Part shown: piece by piece, positions 4,569 to 8,228 of the stretch
Position numbering within the stretch: the stretch's first letter is position 1
Layout: every line of letters starts with the position of its first letter
DNA from: Candidatus Woesearchaeota archaeon
GTDB lineage: Archaea > Nanobdellota > Nanobdellia > Woesearchaeales > UBA10216
Reading direction: 5' to 3'
Assembly (NCBI GenBank): GCA_023269295.1
Contig: JAHFTU010000058.1
Location: 1 to 8,228 of the forward strand
DNA: 8,228 nucleotides
Program-made: the position numbers and the translations under genes
The notes under the pieces: model-generated
The model's database searches: none
Seen by the model: the letters and a program-made list of their open reading frames with translations, nothing else
What the model was told of the DNA's origin: nothing

Positions 4569-7500
4569 ATGGCTGCTGCTGCATCTGAAAAAGCGCCTGA
4601 AAAGGCCTATCAAAGCCCGGTGAGGATTGGCATCCTGAACAGGGAGATTGAGGAGGAAATGAAGTCCTCTTACCTAGATTATGCTATGTCTGTGCTTGTT
4701 TCAAGGGCGCTTCCTGATGTCCGCGATGGTCTGAAGCCTGTGCAGCGCAGGATTCTTTTTGCGATGAGGGACCTGGGCCTGCAGCACAACAAGCCGTTCA
4801 AGAAGTCTGCTAGGATAGTGGGCGATACTCTTGGCCGCTACCACCCGCACGGCGACGTTTCAATTTACGAATCTCTTGTCAGAATGGCGCAGGGCTTCTC
4901 GCTGCGCTATCCCCTTGTTGATGGGCAAGGAAATTTCGGATCAGTCGATGGCGATTCCGCAGCCCATATGAGGTACTGTGTTACTGGCGAAAGTTTGGTC
5001 GTTACTGAAAAGGGCCTGGTGCGAATTGATGAACTGTCAGATACTGAAGACATTGACCTTCAGGTGTTATCAAAGGACAAAAAAGTGCATCGGGCGTCGA
5101 AGCGTTTTGACTCAGGAAGCCACCCGACGTTCAGGATAACGACAAACAAGGGATATTCACTGACTGGGACAGGAAATCATCCGGTTCTAACAATGAGCGC
5201 TGATGAGGTCGGAAAGCCATTTTTTCTCTGGAAATTGATTGAATCATTGGCCGCAGGCGATTTTGTTGTTCTGGACAGGTCTGCAGACACCTTCTGGCCT
5301 CAGAAAAATGTTGAGTTGTCTGCCTATTATCCTGAAATTAAAAAAACAACGAAGGTGAAGGTCCTGCCTGAGTGCCTGACTGAGGACTTGGCATTTATTC
5401 TGGGTTGTTTTGTTTCGGAAGGAACGCTGAGTGCAGACAATAAAATAGAGTTCTGCACCAGTGATGAGGCCTGGATTGATTATCTTCTTCAGGTGTGGAA
5501 TCGTGTGTTCCCTGATAGTACGCTGCATAAGTTTAAGAGAAAGCCAAATGCTTATGGGAAACAGGAGTATTTTCGGGTTGAGTGCCACTGCAGGTATACG
5601 ATTGGATTTTTGAGGAACATTGGATTGTCGCAGGTCAAGTCGCACTGGAGGGCGGTCCCGAAGCCGATTCTGGCGTCACCCAAAGCCGTTGTCGTGTCAT
5701 TCCTCAAGGCGTATTTTGAGGGGGATGGCGGTATTTCGTTCTCTGGAAAGACTATGGTCGAGTTGAGCTGCTGTTCGCGTAGTGAGCAATTGATGAGTGA
5801 GCTTCAGATTGTCATGTTGCGATTGGGCATAGATTCATCCAAGCGGTTTGACAAGTACAGGGGAATGTGGAAGTTGTACATTCGCGGTTTTAGAAACATT
5901 TTGAGATACTATAAGGAAATCGGTTTTGTTTCTGATATTAAGAACAGGAAATTGGAATATGTTGTTCATAGCTACCAGAAGGACAGCTCGGCATCTGATT
6001 ACGTTCCTTTTATCTCTGATTATGTCCGGAATCGCACGGACTCGAGCTTTGCCAGGAGAAATAACTTCGATCGCTACTCTATGATGGAGCACAATTACGA
6101 GAAAATATCAGCAGTGGTCCTCGAAGAGCGTGGGGAAGATGTCAGGCCAATGTTTGAATATTTCCTAAGCTACAGTTACTTGTTTGAGAGGGTTGTTGCC
6201 GTGCAGGAAGTAGGAATGCAACGGGTCTTTTCACTTAAAGTCGAGAGCGCCTGCCATTCGTTCATCTCGAACGGCTTTATCAGCCACAATACTGAGGCGC
6301 GCATGACGCCAATTGCTGAGCTCCTGCTTGAAAACCTCGAGGAGGAAACCGTTGACATGATGAAAAATTTTGACGGCAGCATGGATGAGCCGACTGTGCT
6401 GCCTGGCAGGTTTCCCAATCTTCTCGCGAACGGCAGCTCAGGGATAGCTGTTGGCATGGCTACGAACATCCCGCCCCACAACCTGAGGGAAATCTCTGCT
6501 GCCATCATTGCAGTCCTTAAAAACCCCGCACTTGATTTCGAGGAGCTCCTTCGCCTTGTGCCCGGCCCTGACTTTCCTACAGGCGCTGCAATTTTTGGCA
6601 CTGGCGGGATAAGGGAAGCTTACCGGACTGGCAAGGGCATCATAAAGGTCAGGGCAAAGACCTCTTTTGAGCAAAAAAAAGACAGCCGCAACAGCATCAT
6701 TGTTTCTGAGATCCCTTACCAGGTCAACAAGTCTGTGCTCGTGGAGGAGCTTGCCGGTCTCGTCAGGGACAAGATTGTTGCTGGCATTGATGACCTTCGC
6801 GATGAAAGCGACCGTGATGGAGTCAGGGTGGTCATTGACCTCAAGCGCGATGCAAATCCAGATGTCGTGCTTAACCAGCTGCTTATGCACAGCAGGCTTG
6901 ACAGCACTTTCCCCATTGCGCTCATCTCCCTGGTTAACAGGGTGCCAAAGCAGGTTACTCTTCGCGACATGATTGATTCTTTTGTTGTGCACAGGCGCGA
7001 GGTTATAAGGCGCAGGACCGCATTCCTGTTGAGGAATGCACAGGATAAGGCGCATTTGCTTGAAGGCTTGCTGATTGCCTTGAAAAACGTTGACGCTGTG
7101 ATTAAGCTTATCCGCAGCAGCGAGGATAAGGCAGCAGCCAAGGGTTCCTTGGCTTCGCAGTTTAGGCTGTCTGAAAAGCAGGCTGAGGCTGTGCTGGAGA
7201 TGAAGCTGCAGCGCCTTGTTTCGCTTGAGCAGCAGAGCATAAGGGACGAGCACCTGCAGCTGCAGGCAGACATAGCTGACTACTCTTCCATACTTGCCTC
7301 TGCCGAGAGGGTTTCGCAGATTATCGTGGCAGAGGTTTCGGAGATTGCTCAAAAGCACGGCGATGAAAGGCGGACCCTGATTGTTGAGTCAGGGGAGGAG
7401 ATTGTTACCGAGGACGTCATAAAGCCTGAGGAAGTTGTTGTTACAATAACCCATGCCGGTTACATCAAGCGAATAAGTGTTGATGCTTACAGGCAGCAGC

Positions 7501-8228
7501 GAAGGGGAGGAAAGGGTATCATCGCTGCAGCAACAAGGGAGGGTGACTTTGTTGAAAACATATTTGTTGCCAACACGCACTCTTTCCTGATGTTCTTCAC
7601 AAACCTGGGCATGGTGCACTGGCTTAAGGTGTATGAGGTTCCCGAGGCGTCACGGTATGCCTCTGGCAAGGCCATTGTTAACCTGCTCCAGCTTCGCGAA
7701 AATGAGAAGATAAGTGCTTTCATTCCGGTCAAGGAGTTCACTGGCAATCTTGTCATGATTACGAAGAGCGGCACCATAAAGAAAACCGGGCAGGCTGCTT
7801 ACTCAAATCCCCGCCGGGGCGGCATAATTGCGATAACCCTGGAAGAAAGCGACGAGCTCATTAATGTTGTTTCAACTTCAGGAAGCCAGCAGCTGATTGT
7901 TGCCACTGCAAACGGCCTTGCGGTGCGCTTTGACGAGCAGGACGTCAGGCCTGTTGGGAGGTCTGCGAAGGGCGTGAGGGCCATCCGCCTCAAGGACAAG
8001 GATGCGGTTATAGGCATGGTGGTTGCTGACGAGTCAAAGTCGCTTTTCACCATAACTGTCAATGGCTTTGGCAAGCGCAGCCCTGTAAGCGACTACAGGC
8101 TTATTTCAAGGGGAGGCTCCGGAGTCATAAACATCCAGACAACTGACAGGAACGGCCCTGTTGCGGCCATTGCCTCTGTCACAGGTGATGATGATATTAT
8201 AGTCATAAGCAAGAAGGGCAACATAATC
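4569..8228 (+). CDS. gyrA: DNA gyrase subunit A precursor with an in-frame intein (3' end cut off)
   Basis: GyrA with GyrB forms the A2B2 type II topoisomerase that introduces negative supercoils using ATP; GyrA carries the DNA-cleaving tyrosine. The frame is open for 1220 codons to the right edge: 782 extein plus 438 intein. The N-terminal winged-helix segment includes SSYLDYAMSVLVSRALPDVR, DGLKPVQRRILFAM, RYHPHGD (H92-D96 of the precursor), LVDGQGNFGSVDGDSAAHMR and catalytic Tyr136. After the intein come TEARMTP, NGSSGIAVGMATNIPPHNL with the DNA-intercalating Ile626, and the coiled-coil region from about residue 800. The C-terminal beta-pinwheel has a full GyrA box QRRGGKG at 977-983, which marks gyrase rather than topoisomerase IV. 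Compared with a usual GyrA of roughly 800-875 aa, only the last few dozen residues are missing. The position of E. coli Ser83 is Val97 here and Asp87 is Glu101. gyrB is not in the window. Activity requires removal of the intein. Confidence 0.97.
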   Translation, partial: MAAAASEKAPEKAYQSPVRIGILNREIEEEMKSSYLDYAMSVLVSRALPDVRDGLKPVQRRILFAMRDLGLQHNKPFKKSARIVGDTLGRYHPHGDVSIYESLVRMAQGFSLRYPLVDGQGNFGSVDGDSAAHMRYCVTGESLVVTEKGLVRIDELSDTEDIDLQVLSKDKKVHRASKRFDSGSHPTFRITTNKGYSLTGTGNHPVLTMSADEVGKPFFLWKLIESLAAGDFVVLDRSADTFWPQKNVELSAYYPEIKKTTKVKVLPECLTEDLAFILGCFVSEGTLSADNKIEFCTSDEAWIDYLLQVWNRVFPDSTLHKFKRKPNAYGKQEYFRVECHCRYTIGFLRNIGLSQVKSHWRAVPKPILASPKAVVVSFLKAYFEGDGGISFSGKTMVELSCCSRSEQLMSELQIVMLRLGIDSSKRFDKYRGMWKLYIRGFRNILRYYKEIGFVSDIKNRKLEYVVHSYQKDSSASDYVPFISDYVRNRTDSSFARRNNFDRYSMMEHNYEKISAVVLEERGEDVRPMFEYFLSYSYLFERVVAVQEVGMQRVFSLKVESACHSFISNGFISHNTEARMTPIAELLLENLEEETVDMMKNFDGSMDEPTVLPGRFPNLLANGSSGIAVGMATNIPPHNLREISAAIIAVLKNPALDFEELLRLVPGPDFPTGAAIFGTGGIREAYRTGKGIIKVRAKTSFEQKKDSRNSIIVSEIPYQVNKSVLVEELAGLVRDKIVAGIDDLRDESDRDGVRVVIDLKRDANPDVVLNQLLMHSRLDSTFPIALISLVNRVPKQVTLRDMIDSFVVHRREVIRRRTAFLLRNAQDKAHLLEGLLIALKNVDAVIKLIRSSEDKAAAKGSLASQFRLSEKQAEAVLEMKLQRLVSLEQQSIRDEHLQLQADIADYSSILASAERVSQIIVAEVSEIAQKHGDERRTLIVESGEEIVTEDVIKPEEVVVTITHAGYIKRISVDAYRQQRRGGKGIIAAATREGDFVENIFVANTHSFLMFFTNLGMVHWLKVYEVPEASRYASGKAIVNLLQLRENEKISAFIPVKEFTGNLVMITKSGTIKKTGQAAYSNPRRGGIIAITLEESDELINVVSTSGSQQLIVATANGLAVRFDEQDVRPVGRSAKGVRAIRLKDKDAVIGMVVADESKSLFTITVNGFGKRSPVSDYRLISRGGSGVINIQTTDRNGPVAAIASVTGDDDIIVISKKGNII
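4977..6290 (+). mobile_element. GyrA intein, 438 aa, with LAGLIDADG homing endonuclease
   Basis: The element begins with Cys1 (CVTGESLVV), directly after the catalytic Tyr, and ends FISNGFISHN before Thr, the +1 nucleophile. Block B is TGTGNHPVL with T65 and H68. The C-terminal splicing block reads RVVAVQEVGMQRVFSLKVES, then ACHSFISNGF with H427 and terminal H437-N438. All residues expected for protein splicing are present. The insertion point and the splicing domains (for example SLTGTGNHPVL, FLWKLIE and SHNTEAR across the junction) closely resemble the mycobacterial Mxe GyrA intein, which I recall as about 198 aa and lacking the nuclease. Here the central insertion holds two LAGLIDADG motifs: LAFILGCFVSEG with E148 and FLKAYFEGDGG with D250. 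Both acidic residues are kept, so homing activity is plausible. No stop or frameshift is present. Codon use differs from the exteins, with many TTG leucines, suggesting transfer. Confidence 0.96.

Noticed and set aside
5244..6092. Two minus-strand frames inside the intein
   Set aside because: Both are antisense to conserved intein blocks and carry no motif of their own.
6716..7273. Second minus-strand frame rich in Ser/Leu/Arg inside gyrA
   Set aside because: Skewed composition typical of an antisense shadow; the plus-strand frame encodes GyrA.
6438..7358. Long 306-codon open frame on the minus strand inside gyrA
   Set aside because: It lies wholly antisense to well-conserved gyrase sequence, shows no recognisable motif and has no promoter; it is a shadow of gyrA codon bias.
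1..8228. tRNA, rRNA, CRISPR array or insertion sequence
   Set aside because: No cloverleaf-like intergenic sequence, no regularly spaced repeats and no transposase or terminal inverted repeats were seen by reading both strands.

Overview
The window looks like a chromosomal segment of an archaeon, possibly a DPANN-type or euryarchaeal lineage; the phylum cannot be fixed from this sequence alone. Evidence for archaea: several start codons lie about 27-36 nt downstream of T/A-rich TATA-like boxes with no Shine-Dalgarno sequence, which indicates leaderless or short-leader transcripts. The gene set also fits: an archaeal-style VapBC pair, a tandem ACT-like protein, a 51-aa zinc-ribbon protein, ScpB, and a bacterial-type gyrase A as found in many archaea. 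The standard genetic code reads cleanly throughout.

Layout. (1) At 1-281 (minus) is the N-terminus of an amino-acid-kinase-fold protein resembling acetylglutamate kinase/N-acetylglutamate synthase. It is divergent from a 209-aa ACT-like protein at 404-1033, and the intergenic region holds two promoters and repeated, palindromic candidate operator sequence. (2) At 1087-1703 is a vapB-vapC toxin-antitoxin pair. (3) At 1770-2023 is a small gene that appears frameshifted. (4) At 2070-2672 is an unrecognised protein with a C-terminal winged helix, followed by scpB at 2747-3379. (5) Two minus-strand helical hypotheticals (3385-3753 and 4005-4397) flank a small zinc-ribbon gene at 3867-4022. (6) From 4569 to the right edge is gyrA (782 extein codons present, C-terminus cut off), interrupted after the catalytic tyrosine by a 438-aa intein (4977-6290).

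The most notable object is the intein. It sits at the same Tyr/Thr junction as the mycobacterial GyrA inteins, its splicing domains closely resemble the Mxe GyrA intein, and it keeps two LAGLIDADG motifs with their acidic residues. Its codon use differs from the host gene: by hand count about 15 TTG leucine codons in 438, against 5 in the 782 extein codons. This suggests a mobile element that arrived by transfer. Host gyrase function would depend on protein splicing.

Functional themes are chromosome topology and segregation (GyrA, ScpB), amino-acid (probably arginine-type) metabolism and its control (kinase-fold protein, ACT protein), and a selfish or stress module (VapBC). No tRNA, rRNA, CRISPR array or insertion sequence was seen.
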